In this document: positions 42,947 through 52,603 of the stretch, piece after piece | How the letters are laid out: every line of letters begins with the position of its first letter | How positions within the stretch are numbered: position 1 is the first letter of the stretch | DNA from: Candidatus Methanarcanum hacksteinii | GTDB lineage: Archaea > Thermoplasmatota > Thermoplasmata > Methanomassiliicoccales > Methanomethylophilaceae | Direction: 5' to 3' | DNA: 64,000 bases | NCBI GenBank assembly: GCA_006954405.1 | Contig: LVVQ01000002.1 | Span: 186,001 to 250,000 of the forward strand | The notes under the pieces: model-generated | What the model saw: the letters and a program-made list of their open reading frames with translations, nothing else | Told to the model about the DNA's origin: nothing | Database searches by the model: none | Translations under genes and position numbers: made by a program

Positions 42947-43114
42947 TCAGTTCATCGGCATGAATACGTCGAGAAGGATTATGAGTACGGCGAATCCTAC
43001 TGCGAGACCGATGACCAGCTTGGGGCTGAGTTTGAGGGCTTTGTCATTCTCGGTATCGAAGTACCTGACAAGTCCTGCCTGTGACTGGAATCCACCGTCG
43101 TTTTTCTTGGCCAT
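42947..43114 (-). CDS. secG: Preprotein translocase SecG (archaeal Sec61-beta)
   Basis: A 55-residue protein beginning MAKKNDGGFQSQAGLVRYFD, followed by a single C-terminal helix (LVIGLAVGFAVLIILLDVF). The GLxRYF motif and tail-anchor topology are diagnostic of Sec61-beta, a subunit of the SecYE translocon in the cell membrane. An upstream in-frame extension to 43219 is hydrophobic and not family-like, so the start is put at ATG 43114. Confidence 0.93.
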   Translation of the reverse strand: MAKKNDGGFQSQAGLVRYFDTENDKALKLSPKLVIGLAVGFAVLIILLDVFMPMN

Positions 43115-43202
43115 GTCGAAGAGTATCGGAAGTCCGTATATTAAGATTATGGATTCCGTGTGTATTGTTGGAATGACGATATCCATATGATAAAATCGTT
43201 TG

Positions 43203-43229
43203 AGAGGCATCGTTCGCACAGATGCCTCT
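43203..43229 (-). terminator. Terminator after the 35-residue gene
   Basis: AGAGGCATC and GATGCCTCT pair around a 9-base loop, between the small gene at 43245-43352 and secG. Confidence 0.6.
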
Positions 43230-43244
43230 GTATTTGGTGGATGT

Positions 43245-43352
43245 TCAATCCTTCCTCCAGATTAGGTTCGTATCATAGTTGAGTTTGAAGATCTCATCCT
43301 TGATCTCTTTCAACATCTCCAGGACCTTTTTCTTATATTCGTCATCGCTCAT
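43245..43352 (-). CDS. Small helical protein of 35 residues, unknown
   Basis: ATG 43352 follows GAGGAT at good spacing, and the stop is followed by a hairpin. The peptide MSDDEYKKKVLEMLKEIKDE.. reads as one amphipathic charged helix with a tail IWRKD. The reading frame, ribosome-binding site and terminator support a real gene upstream of secG. It may stabilise a complex, but nothing in the sequence says which. Confidence 0.6.
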   Translation of the reverse strand: MSDDEYKKKVLEMLKEIKDEIFKLNYDTNLIWRKD

Positions 43353-43528
43353 ATCGATATCCTCGATAAGAATCAGGCTGTGGTATCATTATTAAAATTT
43401 CGTATAACGATGGAAATCATGACAAATTACATCATTATAGCAATGATGATATCATCTTGCATAATGAATAATCAACGTCCAATCTACACCCTCTTTTATA
43501 GTAGGTTGCTAATCGCCAATCGGTAATC

Positions 43529-45067
43529 ATGCACTGGGCAGATGTAATCGCTAAAGAGGTGGCAGAGAAGAATGATCATCCGATCATCGCCACAGGTATC
43601 AGTCCTACAGGTATACTTCACGTCGGGAGTCTGAGGGAAGCTATCACAGGAGAGTCCGTCCGTAGCGCCCTCAAAGGTATGGGCTCGGATGTGAAGCTCA
43701 TCTATCTCATAGATTCATTCGATCCGCTCAGAAAAAGATATGATTTCCTTCCAGAGGAATTCGAGAAGTATGTAGGGATGCCGATCTGTAGCATTCCTTG
43801 TCCTTGCGGTAAGCACGACAACTATGCTCACCACTTCATACAACCATTCCTTGATGTGGTGGATTCATTAGGTGTCAATTGTGAGATCATATGGACACAC
43901 AAACTGTACAGGGATGGAAAGTTCGCAGAGATGATCGATCAATCAATCAAGAACGTTGACAAGGTCGAATCCATTCTCAGAGAGGTATCTGGAAGGGATA
44001 AGAAGTTCACGCCATACAATCCTCTTTGTGAGGAATGCGGTCGTTTCACCGATCCGATCCTGGAGACATATGAGTTCCCGTATGTGGAGTATCAATGTAA
44101 ATGCGGTCATCACGGCAAAGCGGATGTCCGTAAGATGGAAGGTAAACTCCCATGGAGGCTCGAGTGGCCTGCGAAGTGGAAGTTGTTTGGTACTGCAGTG
44201 GAACCGTTCGGAAAGGACCACGCAGCGGCCGGAGGATCATATGACACTGGTAAAGTGATCGTCAAGGAGATATTCGGCGGAGAGGCACCCTATCCAATCC
44301 CATATGAGTTCGTTCAGTTGAAGTCCAACGGACAGATTGTGCAGATGCACAAGTCCACAGGTTCAGCCGTTACAGGATTGGATGCGATCGGAATGACTCC
44401 TCCGGAGGTTTTGAATTATCTGTTCCTTCGTGTCAATCCGAGTAAAGCTATCGATTTCGATTATGGTATGGGCATCCTTGACATGGAGGATGAGTACGAC
44501 AGGATGGAAGGACTCTTCTACAACGGGGGAGCGACCGAGGTCGAGGAGAATTCCGTACGTGCATACGAGATCGCTCAGCACAACAAGGTTCCAAAGACGA
44601 TGCCGTTGCAGATATCATGCAGGCATTTGGTCAACATCGTTCAGATGGCGGACGATTTCAATGGAGTGTTGGACATCCTCAAACGCAAGGAGGATCTTTC
44701 AGAAGCCAATGATGTGGATCTCGTAAGGCTCAAGCGTAGGACAGAGTGTGTGAGATACTGGTTGGACGGTTTCGCACCGGATATGGTCAAGTTCTCATTG
44801 TGCAAGGAGATGCCCAAGGTCGACGTCAGTGATGAGGAGAAGGCATTCTTCAAAGCATTGTCTGATAAGATGAGATCCATCGATTGGAATGCTGAGGCTA
44901 TCAATGCTGCCATCGTGGAGGCTGCGGCACCCATCGGTAACAAGGCTGCATTCAAAGCGATGTACAAGATCCTGATTAACATGTCCAAAGGTCCGAGGCT
45001 CGGTCCGTTCCTTGAGTCCATGGATCCTGAGTTCGTTATCAGAAGACTCGATAAAGCATCGAAATGA
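43529..45067 (+). CDS. lysS: Lysyl-tRNA synthetase, class I
   Basis: A 512-residue class I enzyme. The HIGH-like motif is ISPTGILHVGSLREA at residues ~25-39, the KMSKS-like motif is MHKSTGSAVTG, and the Zn-ribbon cysteines are seen in SIPCPCGKHD, CEECGRF and QCKCGHHG. Class I LysRS is typical of most archaea. It charges tRNA-Lys. The gene is solitary, with a strong palindromic terminator downstream; no class II LysRS is in the window. Confidence 0.96.
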   Translation: MHWADVIAKEVAEKNDHPIIATGISPTGILHVGSLREAITGESVRSALKGMGSDVKLIYLIDSFDPLRKRYDFLPEEFEKYVGMPICSIPCPCGKHDNYAHHFIQPFLDVVDSLGVNCEIIWTHKLYRDGKFAEMIDQSIKNVDKVESILREVSGRDKKFTPYNPLCEECGRFTDPILETYEFPYVEYQCKCGHHGKADVRKMEGKLPWRLEWPAKWKLFGTAVEPFGKDHAAAGGSYDTGKVIVKEIFGGEAPYPIPYEFVQLKSNGQIVQMHKSTGSAVTGLDAIGMTPPEVLNYLFLRVNPSKAIDFDYGMGILDMEDEYDRMEGLFYNGGATEVEENSVRAYEIAQHNKVPKTMPLQISCRHLVNIVQMADDFNGVLDILKRKEDLSEANDVDLVRLKRRTECVRYWLDGFAPDMVKFSLCKEMPKVDVSDEEKAFFKALSDKMRSIDWNAEAINAAIVEAAAPIGNKAAFKAMYKILINMSKGPRLGPFLESMDPEFVIRRLDKASK

Positions 45068-45073
45068 ATTAAG

Positions 45074-45091
45074 AAGGGGCATATGCCCCTT
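45074..45091 (+). terminator. Terminator of the LysRS gene
   Basis: The perfect palindrome AAGGGGCATATGCCCCTT 6 bp after the stop codon, followed by T-rich sequence. Confidence 0.65.
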
Positions 45092-45232
45092 TATTCAGAA
45101 ATCTTTTGACAAGGATCTACTACGTCTGTGATCTACACTTATGATGTGGGAGCCGTAGGACTCTCTGATCAATAGGATGTATCGTTCATTTTAGAATCAG
45201 TGATGTGTCATATCACATCAATTTAAGGGTTG

Positions 45233-45260
45233 GATGTGCCGGAGATACCTCCGACACATC
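45233..45260 (-). terminator. Terminator of the topoisomerase VI operon
   Basis: GATGTG-CCGGAG and CTCCG-CACATC arms, 4 bp past the top6A stop. A second inverted repeat TGATGTG/CACATCA lies at 45201-45220 and may be the other half of a bidirectional terminator. Confidence 0.55.
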
Positions 45261-45264
45261 ACAT

Positions 45265-46362
45265 TCAACGAAGTACGCCCATATCTGTGAGCTTCTCTGG
45301 GAGATACTTGTCCGTAACATAGTTGAGACCGTATTTCGCCAGAGCCTGCTGCTCAGCTTTCTTCTTCATATCGAGCATGGCCTGTATCTCGTTGACCCAG
45401 AATTCATCTTTGAATCTCGGGTCGGATAATTCAGCATTCAATGCGCCGATATCCTTGTCCGACAGTTTGTCCGTCGGAAGGTCGTAGTTGAGGATATCTG
45501 ATGCCGTTATGCCGATGAACTGCGCAGTAGGCGTAGCAAGATAATCTGAGATGTGTGCCGTCTTGATCGCACCGTATGCGACGGATGCGAAAATACGGAA
45601 TGACCATGGATCACCGTCGGTGAAGACCGTGACAGGTATGCGATACTCTTCATTCAATCTCTTGATCAGACGTCTTGTCGACCTAGTGGGCTGACCGCTC
45701 AGGTGGATCAATGCACAGTTGTACTTCTCAGGGAAGTTGTTCTCGATCAACCTGGCGAACATTCCTCCTGTCTCGATGGCCATGACGAAATCGACGCTCG
45801 GATCGACTATCTCGAATGTCTCCTTCTCCACAGAATACGGGATTCCGAATCCGGTCTCTGCGACATCGTCCATGCAGTTGAATTTGCGCATACCTTTCCT
45901 GGTCATCGTCTTGAAATCTATGTTACCATAGACGTGTGAGCTTCCTTCCTCTGGTCTGAGCTTGAAGTCCTCCCTCATACAGCTCGATACTGTTTCGAGA
46001 TCCTCGGCCAAGAGGTTACTCTCATCCTGCGTGTGGAATTTGGCATGTCCCCATCCTTCGGATATGTAGTACATTTCCCTTAAGGTGGATGATTTGTTGT
46101 TCCTGATCATATCTTCGATGAAGTCCACCGTATAGACGGTCCTGAGCATCATCGTTGCACCCTGTACGGTCTTTGCGGTACGGTTGGTCTTGAGGCTACC
46201 GTATTTCCATACGTCGTATCTTGGGTCGAACTCTATGTTCTTCTTGGATCTGAGCGGAAGCGCCATGGTGGGGATCTCGCCCTGATCCAACTGATTGTAC
46301 AGTGAATCTATGATTTCAGTGAGATTGTTCACTGCTGCCTGTTGTCTCTCATTCATCTCCAA
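45265..46362 (-). CDS. top6A: DNA topoisomerase VI subunit A
   Basis: A 365-residue Spo11-like subunit. The catalytic tyrosine lies in REMYYISEGW (Tyr98 or Tyr99), and the TOPRIM acidic residues are visible in AIETGGMFARL and PVTVFTDGDPWSF (the D-x-D). It makes transient double-strand breaks. It overlaps subunit B by 14 bp, the usual archaeal top6B-top6A order, and both subunits have their normal length. It decatenates and relaxes DNA together with the B subunit ATPase. Confidence 0.96.
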   Translation of the reverse strand: MEMNERQQAAVNNLTEIIDSLYNQLDQGEIPTMALPLRSKKNIEFDPRYDVWKYGSLKTNRTAKTVQGATMMLRTVYTVDFIEDMIRNNKSSTLREMYYISEGWGHAKFHTQDESNLLAEDLETVSSCMREDFKLRPEEGSSHVYGNIDFKTMTRKGMRKFNCMDDVAETGFGIPYSVEKETFEIVDPSVDFVMAIETGGMFARLIENNFPEKYNCALIHLSGQPTRSTRRLIKRLNEEYRIPVTVFTDGDPWSFRIFASVAYGAIKTAHISDYLATPTAQFIGITASDILNYDLPTDKLSDKDIGALNAELSDPRFKDEFWVNEIQAMLDMKKKAEQQALAKYGLNYVTDKYLPEKLTDMGVLR

Positions 46363-48388
46363 GATCCTCGACCTCCTCTACTTCTTCTGCGTCTGTATCG
46401 TCCGCTACATAATCCGAATCCAATTCTGTAATCTCCATTCCTTTGATTCCCCAATCTCCTGGGAGCATCTCCGCACCCATGACCATCACAGGGTTGATGC
46501 CTGAGATATAGACATCACTTGATGAGAACACATCGCCCATATCTCCCGAGAGTTCGAATGTGATCTCGACATGTTTCGCAGGCGGAATGTTCGGCACGGT
46601 CCAAGTGACCTTGCCCTCGTCATTCATCTCTGTGAAGTACTCTCCGCTGAAGAGGGTGAGGTTGACAGCATCCTTGGGAAGCTGTGCATGGAGACTCATT
46701 TTCCTCTCTGCTTGAGTGTAGTTGTATATCGTGTATGTGATCGTGCGGAGTTTCTTCTTCTTGTCCTTGACCTCGGTCGGTTCTATCCAAACGACGTTCA
46801 TGATCTTGGAGATTGTCATATCGAGGTTCGGTACAGGTCTCTTCAGGAACGATGCCGATTTCTCAGCGAATTCCGGAAGGATCTCCTGAACGATCTCGAA
46901 TTTCGCATGCGTCTTCTTCCTTCTTTCCTCTTTGTTGAGGTGACTCTTAAGGCTCCTCGCACAGAGTTTGAGCGCTAATTCTATCTCGCTCTGTATCTCG
47001 GGAAGGTCGGCGACGGCTTCCTTACCTTCGGATGTGAAAGGTACTTTGGTGGAAGCGATGTGCACCAATATGATGGCGGGTCCGAAGGGGACACCTTTTC
47101 CTCCTCTCTGTTCAAGTCCATATCTTCTCCAATCTATGTTGGATACTGCTTTTGTTATGGCGCAAGCACCTGGTTGGAAGAGCAATGGTACGCGGTTCGC
47201 GAACCTAAGGATGCTGACAGGACCGTCGGATGGGATCTCTCCTCCGTAGACGATACCTGCCTCGACGATGAACGGGTTCCCGTTGACGGATTTAGGTGCC
47301 CTTGTGATAGGTGGTGCATAATAATCTGGACGAAGTCCCTCGAGTACATGCATCAATCCTTTCTTGATGAGTGTGTCTCCTATCGGTGAGAGACAATCCG
47401 TTGGCGGTGCCATTATCTTGACAGTTTCGATGGCTTTGATGATCTTCTTGCAGTCATCATGCTTCAGAGCGGATGGCTTCAGATCAGGGTTTATCGCTGC
47501 CTTCTTGAGGATCTCATCCGCTATCCTGGGGGTGACCCTCGAGAAATCATTCGTGAGGAATGATTTGACGTTCTTCTGTTCAGAGATCTGAGCCAATTTG
47601 AGAAGACTACCGATCTCCAATCCTGTCGGGTGCGGTTTGATCTCCTTGGACTTCTCCGGAAGGACCTCTGTCGCTCTCTCGAAGATGAATGTCTTCCCTT
47701 CAGGGTCTATGAATGTGATCTTTGAATGGGGGTTGACGATCGCAGTGTCCTTGAGATACTCGAAGATGGACTGTTTACCTGTGATGTATCTTCCCTTGAT
47801 CGTGTACTCGATACTTGTTCCGTGTTCTTTGCCTTCCCACGTGAACGGTTTGTCATTGGTGATCACCGGTCTGTTGACTTTAGTGTCGATGACGATGTCC
47901 ATTCCCCATGCGACCTCATCCTCTCCCTCGATCTTGGATTGGATATGGGCAGGCTTACCAGTGGTTATGTATCCATACATGACAGTCGCAGAGATACCTA
48001 TTCCCTGCTGTCCTCTCGATTGTCTGAGTGCATGGAATCTCGAACCGTACAATAGGCGACCGAAGACATTACCCATCATCTTGTGTACGATACCAGGACC
48101 ATTATCCTCAACGAGGACGGTGTAATCATCATCGGGATGACGTGTCATCTTGACGAAGATGTCGGGCAAAATCCCTGCTTCCTCACACGCATCCAATGAG
48201 TTATCCACAGCCTCTTTGATACCCATCAACAATGATTTCGAACGGGAGTCGAAGCCGAGGATATGTTTATTCTTCTCGAAGAACTCTGTAACCGAGATCT
48301 CCTGTTGTTTCTTAGCCATCTTTTCAGCCGTTGGCGTGATTCTAGAACCAGCCGCAGGCCCCTTCTTGATTTCTTCGTCAGGGCACAT
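46349..48388 (-). CDS. top6B: DNA topoisomerase VI subunit B
   Basis: A 679-residue GHKL ATPase subunit. Motif I EAVDNSLDACEEAG is at residues ~60-73, motif II VLVEDNGPGI near 90 and SRGQQGIGISATVMYG near 125; a transducer domain follows, and the C-terminal domain ends in an acidic tail (DDTDAEEVEEVEDLGDE). The start 48388 lies about 40 bp from the TATA box CATATAAAAAG; an alternative start is ATG 48319 (MAKKQQEISV). ATP-driven closure couples to DNA breaking by subunit A. Confidence 0.96.
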   Translation of the reverse strand: MCPDEEIKKGPAAGSRITPTAEKMAKKQQEISVTEFFEKNKHILGFDSRSKSLLMGIKEAVDNSLDACEEAGILPDIFVKMTRHPDDDYTVLVEDNGPGIVHKMMGNVFGRLLYGSRFHALRQSRGQQGIGISATVMYGYITTGKPAHIQSKIEGEDEVAWGMDIVIDTKVNRPVITNDKPFTWEGKEHGTSIEYTIKGRYITGKQSIFEYLKDTAIVNPHSKITFIDPEGKTFIFERATEVLPEKSKEIKPHPTGLEIGSLLKLAQISEQKNVKSFLTNDFSRVTPRIADEILKKAAINPDLKPSALKHDDCKKIIKAIETVKIMAPPTDCLSPIGDTLIKKGLMHVLEGLRPDYYAPPITRAPKSVNGNPFIVEAGIVYGGEIPSDGPVSILRFANRVPLLFQPGACAITKAVSNIDWRRYGLEQRGGKGVPFGPAIILVHIASTKVPFTSEGKEAVADLPEIQSEIELALKLCARSLKSHLNKEERRKKTHAKFEIVQEILPEFAEKSASFLKRPVPNLDMTISKIMNVVWIEPTEVKDKKKKLRTITYTIYNYTQAERKMSLHAQLPKDAVNLTLFSGEYFTEMNDEGKVTWTVPNIPPAKHVEITFELSGDMGDVFSSSDVYISGINPVMVMGAEMLPGDWGIKGMEITELDSDYVADDTDAEEVEEVEDLGDE

Positions 48389-48488
48389 CCATCAAGAGCG
48401 ATATTGTTCCCAATATAATGTTCTTTTTATATGGGATGTTAAGAATGCAGAATGGTTTTTTGGAAGAGGTTTGAAGGAGGAGTGGGGT

Positions 48489-49526
48489 TCACTCCTCTTT
48501 CTTCTTCTCTACGATGATGGTCTCATCATCCTCATCGAAGCTAGCACCACATTTGGGGCATACTGAGGAATCGGCGGGGACCTCTGCACCGCACTCAGAA
48601 CACTGGAAGTAATCATTCTTCTTGTGTCTGAGTTCGTCAGGCACATCGATGTATGTGCCGCATTTTCTGCATATGGTCTCGCCTGGGAGGACGACGGTGC
48701 CGCACTGTTTACAGCGTCCGTATCCTTTGGGATAGAGACGGCCTTCGGCTTCCATCCTCTCTCTCGTGGCTTCAAGGTTCTTGGCTGCACGGAGCATGAA
48801 GAATGCAAGGATCGCAAAGAGCAGTACGGACAGTGAAACGAAGTATGCGTTGCCCATGAAGGCACTCTTCGTGATGGCTGAATCGGATCCGTTGAGATAG
48901 AATCCATCCTTTGTTATCTCTTTGGCTTTCTTAGGGTCCTCGGCGTTCTTCTCATAGATGGAGAAGTGGTATACCAACACATTATCCGATGATACGTTGG
49001 GTATCGTCACGGTGTATGTGTTGCCATCGGCGGTCATCGTAACGTCATCCCTCTTCTCATAGTTGTAGAAGTTATAGCATGCCAAGGCCATGGGTGAAGC
49101 GATGGCTGTGATCTTCTCGACATCTATGTCGCCGTTATATTGTATCTTGATGTTGAGATCCTTTCCAACGACTTCCATCTCTTGGATATCCACTCCTTTG
49201 CTATCGAAGGATTCCCAATCATCATTGGCATGGACGTTCGGTATGGAGAACGCGAACATACCTGTCGCAGTGACGATGACGAACACGCTTAGAGCGACAA
49301 TGAGTAGTTTCTTGTTGTTGTCGCAACCGAATCTCTTCATTATGATGTATATCAATCCAGCAATGAGAACGAAACCCATGCCGTACAGGGTCTGTTCGAC
49401 ATTGAGGTAATACAATATGATCGTACAGATCGATGCGATCAATATCCCTACAGCGAATCCATATGGGGTCTTCGCGAATTTCTTGAAACCGGTCAGCGGT
49501 TCTTTATCGTCCATTGTCTGATGCAT
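48489..49526 (-). CDS. Membrane protein with extracytoplasmic domain and two zinc ribbons
   Basis: A 345-residue protein. Three hydrophobic helices come first (residues ~20-85), then an extracytoplasmic domain (~100-215) with Val/Thr-rich beta pattern, another helix near 218-235, and a cytosolic tail with two zinc ribbons: CKQCGTVVLPGETICRKCG and CSECGAEVPADSSVCPKCG (CxxC pairs). Zinc-ribbon tails of this kind occur in many archaeal membrane proteins of unknown role. It is 101 bp from top6B on the same strand, with its own promoter region. Confidence 0.8.
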   Translation of the reverse strand: MHQTMDDKEPLTGFKKFAKTPYGFAVGILIASICTIILYYLNVEQTLYGMGFVLIAGLIYIIMKRFGCDNNKKLLIVALSVFVIVTATGMFAFSIPNVHANDDWESFDSKGVDIQEMEVVGKDLNIKIQYNGDIDVEKITAIASPMALACYNFYNYEKRDDVTMTADGNTYTVTIPNVSSDNVLVYHFSIYEKNAEDPKKAKEITKDGFYLNGSDSAITKSAFMGNAYFVSLSVLLFAILAFFMLRAAKNLEATRERMEAEGRLYPKGYGRCKQCGTVVLPGETICRKCGTYIDVPDELRHKKNDYFQCSECGAEVPADSSVCPKCGASFDEDDETIIVEKKKEE

Positions 49527-49761
49527 TACATGTCAATATTTAAGTAGTCTGGCAAATGGAAGCAATCCTATACTTCATATGGCTTCGTTGCGACCCATGG
49601 ATTCCAATGAATCGGTTCTGATGTGATCGATTTCAGATTATGGATGGAAAGAGCGGGCAATGATCCTCACCTTCGATCGTCGTTCCGAAGACTAATCCGA
49701 GGCCATTATCTGCATTGCCCTTAAATAGTGCGCATATATGCATATGTCAAGGAGGGAGTCG

Positions 49762-50865
49762 TTGGCAATTGAGGATCAGATAAGAGAGCTCGAAGATGAG
49801 ATCTCCAAGACGAAATACAACAAGGCCACAGAAGGGCATATCGGTAAGCTCAAAGCGAAGATCGCCCGCCTCCAGCAAGAGGATGAGAAGAGAAAATCAT
49901 CCAAAGGGAACACCAAGGGTTTCTACGTCAAGAAGGCAGGTAATGCAACCGTCGCCTTGGTCGGTTTCCCGAGTGTCGGTAAGTCCACACTTTTGAATCA
50001 ATTGACAGGTGCGAAATCAGAGGTCGGAGCATACCATTTCACCACATTGGACGTAGTACCAGGTGTCATGTTATACAACCATGCCAAGATCCAGATCCTG
50101 GATATGCCCGGACTCATCAAGGATGCGTCAAGGGGTAAGGGAAGAGGAAGAGAGGTCATCGCCGCAGCTAGGTCCGCAGATGTTATCCTCCTGGTGGTAG
50201 ATGTGTTCAATCCAGACATCTCTGTCCTTTACAAAGAGTTGTACGATGCCGCTATACGTCTCAATCAGAAGAAGCCTGATGTCACGATAACCGGTGGCGA
50301 TCAGGGAGGTATCATCGTAAAACCGACGGTGAAACTCACCAAGATAACCAAAGAGACGATCAAGGATATGACTGCTGCATACGGACATGTGAATGCGACG
50401 GTCGTCGTTCGCGAGGATATAAATGTGGAGCAGATGCTCGACATCCTTGCGGGAAATCGCGTATACATCAAAGCCATCATGGCCATCAACAAGGTCGATA
50501 TCGTTCAGCACGATGAGTTGGACAAGGCGTTGGAACTCAATAACATCTACAGATGCTTCCCTGTATCTGCAGCCACAGGCCTCGGGATGGAGGAATTGAA
50601 ACAAGGCCTCTATGACACCATAGATATGATCCGTATCTACCTCAAGCCGCAGGGACAGGAAGCGGATATGGATGTCCCGTTGATCGTCAAACGCGGTAAC
50701 ACGGTCGGCGATGTATGCGAATTGATCCACAGGCAGTTCCGTTCCAATTTCAGATATGCCATGGTGTGGGGAAAGAGTGCAAAGTTCCCTGGACAGACCG
50801 TAGGTCTCGACCATGTCGTGATGGACGAGGACGTCGTTTGTATTATCGTCAAGAAGAACTTCTGA
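49762..50865 (+). CDS. DRG-family GTPase
   Basis: A 367-residue GTPase with a TTG start at 49762, chosen because AAGGAGGG (49748-49755) lies 6 bp before it; an ATG at 49738 would precede this site. The coiled N-terminus (IEDQIRELEDEISKTKYNKATEGHIGKLKAKIARL) is the DRG family start. G1 GFPSVGKST, G3 DMPGLI, G4 NKVD and a C-terminal TGS domain are visible. DRG GTPases bind ribosomes and prevent stalling. The gene runs into hisS with 63 bp spacing. Confidence 0.95.
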   Translation: MAIEDQIRELEDEISKTKYNKATEGHIGKLKAKIARLQQEDEKRKSSKGNTKGFYVKKAGNATVALVGFPSVGKSTLLNQLTGAKSEVGAYHFTTLDVVPGVMLYNHAKIQILDMPGLIKDASRGKGRGREVIAAARSADVILLVVDVFNPDISVLYKELYDAAIRLNQKKPDVTITGGDQGGIIVKPTVKLTKITKETIKDMTAAYGHVNATVVVREDINVEQMLDILAGNRVYIKAIMAINKVDIVQHDELDKALELNNIYRCFPVSAATGLGMEELKQGLYDTIDMIRIYLKPQGQEADMDVPLIVKRGNTVGDVCELIHRQFRSNFRYAMVWGKSAKFPGQTVGLDHVVMDEDVVCIIVKKNF

Positions 50866-50928
50866 CGATCCTTCTTTCAATGCGATCAATCACACCATTA
50901 TTATAGGGACAGGATGTTAGGAAGGTCC

Positions 50929-52182
50929 ATGATCCAACGCCCGCGCGGAACCAGGGATTTCCTCCCAGATGATATGGAGAAGAGGAGATATTACGAAGGA
51001 CTTCTGAGGAATGTCGCAAAAACATACGGTTTCAGAGAGATAGCTACTCCTATATTCGAGGAATCGGAATTGTTCATATTGAGGTCCGGACCTAACGTGT
51101 TGGGCGAACTCTACGCATTCAAGGACAAAGGAGATAGGGAGATAGCGCTTCGTCCTGAGATGACCGCACCAGCCATCCGTATGTTCGTCAACGAGATGAG
51201 CAATGATCCGAAACCCATCAAGATGTTCTATTTCGGCCAATGTTTCAGATATGAGAGGCCGCAGAGCGGACGTTACAGAGAATTCTTCCAATTCGGTGCG
51301 GAACTCATCGGGAATCCGAATGTGGAATCCGATGCAGAGGTCATCTCGATGGCAGGTGCGATGATCAGATCATTCGGTCTCAAGGATTACAAGATTAGGA
51401 TCGGACATATAGGCGTGCTCAGACAAAAGGTATCAGATTCTGGTGTACCGAAGGAAAGGATGGCCGAGGTACTTCAGAAATTGGATAAGAAGAACTACGA
51501 CGAAGCCACACCTCTTCTGAAATCCATGGGCGTTACGGATGATGCGATAAGGGATCTGTACGATCTCACCGAGACCGTCGGAGGTCCCGAAGTACTCTCC
51601 AAGGTCCCTGGAGAGGCAGGCGATTACCTCAGGAGACTGGTCGAACTCCTCCGTGTGATGGGCGTAGAGGATCCCGAGATAGATCTCGGCGTCGTCAGAG
51701 GATTGGATTATTACACGGGCATGGTCTTCGAGGCCGAGGCTCCCGCATTGGGTGCTGAGAAGCAGATCTGCGGCGGAGGATCGTACACATTATCGGAGTT
51801 GTTCGGCGGGGAGAAGGTGTTCTCCACAGGATTCGCTGTCGGTTTCGATAGGATACTCCTTGCGGCAGAGAAGGAAGGGCAGACCTATGAGAAGGAAGGC
51901 ATCGATGCATATGTCGTTCCTGTTTCGGATGATGTTAGATTAGAGTCTGCGAAGATAGTGACCATGCTCCGTGATGAAGGCCTGAGGTCGGACATAGACA
52001 TCATGGGTCGTAAGATGGCCAAGGCCATGAAGTACGCATCGATAACAGGCGCGAAGAACGTCATAATAATCGGTGCCAAGGAACTGGAATCGTGCTCTGT
52101 CACAGTAAGGGATATGGTATCCGGTGAGCAGAAGGTCATCAAGATAGAGAATCTCATAGAGGAATTGAAGAGCAGACAATGA
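50929..52182 (+). CDS. hisS: Histidyl-tRNA synthetase
   Basis: A 417-residue class II enzyme starting at ATG 50929 after GGAAGG. RGTRDFLPDDMEKRRYYE begins motif 1, ALRPEMTAPAIRMF and FRYERPQSGRYREFFQFGAE are motif 2, and GLDYYTGMVFEAEAP and GFAVGFDRILLA are the His-binding loop and motif 3. The C-terminal anticodon domain is complete. It lies after the DRG GTPase on the same strand. Confidence 0.96.
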   Translation: MIQRPRGTRDFLPDDMEKRRYYEGLLRNVAKTYGFREIATPIFEESELFILRSGPNVLGELYAFKDKGDREIALRPEMTAPAIRMFVNEMSNDPKPIKMFYFGQCFRYERPQSGRYREFFQFGAELIGNPNVESDAEVISMAGAMIRSFGLKDYKIRIGHIGVLRQKVSDSGVPKERMAEVLQKLDKKNYDEATPLLKSMGVTDDAIRDLYDLTETVGGPEVLSKVPGEAGDYLRRLVELLRVMGVEDPEIDLGVVRGLDYYTGMVFEAEAPALGAEKQICGGGSYTLSELFGGEKVFSTGFAVGFDRILLAAEKEGQTYEKEGIDAYVVPVSDDVRLESAKIVTMLRDEGLRSDIDIMGRKMAKAMKYASITGAKNVIIIGAKELESCSVTVRDMVSGEQKVIKIENLIEELKSRQ

Positions 52183-52201
52183 ATCGGGCCATAAGGCCCA
52201 T

Positions 52202-52603
52202 TCAATTCCTATCCATGGTCTGATTCAGAAGGAAATCAGCTCTGGAGATCATCGGGTTCTCACGTCTTACGTGCGTGAATCTCACATTCGGTATCAGCGA
52301 TGAGAGTGTTTTGGCATCATCGTTCAATTCCTTCATATCAGGTGATTTCACTTTATATTCGCCTCTCATCTGTTTGATCACAAGTTCGGAATCCATGACG
52401 AACTCGACATCATCATCCTTTAGTGCGAGAGCTTTGGTTATGGCGCAGATCAATCCTCTGTATTCTGCATAATTATTGGTATGTACACCAAGGAATTCGG
52501 TGTATTCCTCAAGGATCTCGCCATTTCTCGTGACGACCACGGCGAAAGCCGATTTACCAGGATTTCCGCGGGATCCCCCATCGGAATAGATCTTCAAGGA
52601 CAT
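52202..52603 (-). CDS. rnhA: Ribonuclease HI (archaeal type)
   Basis: A 133-residue RNase HI. The first acidic residue is in IYSDGGSRGNPGKSAFAV, the second Glu in TNNYAEYRGLI, the third Asp in VEFVMDSELVIKQM and the fourth Asp in ISRADFLLNQTMD, the full D-E-D-D set. The basic handle is absent, as in the archaeal and Halobacterium-like type. It degrades RNA in RNA-DNA hybrids. It overlaps panD by one base, so they share a message. Confidence 0.93.
   Translation of the reverse strand: MSLKIYSDGGSRGNPGKSAFAVVVTRNGEILEEYTEFLGVHTNNYAEYRGLICAITKALALKDDDVEFVMDSELVIKQMRGEYKVKSPDMKELNDDAKTLSSLIPNVRFTHVRRENPMISRADFLLNQTMDRN

Noticed and set aside
46571..48566. Plus-strand frames inside topoisomerase VI subunit B
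   Set aside because: They are antisense to a complete, well recognised gene.
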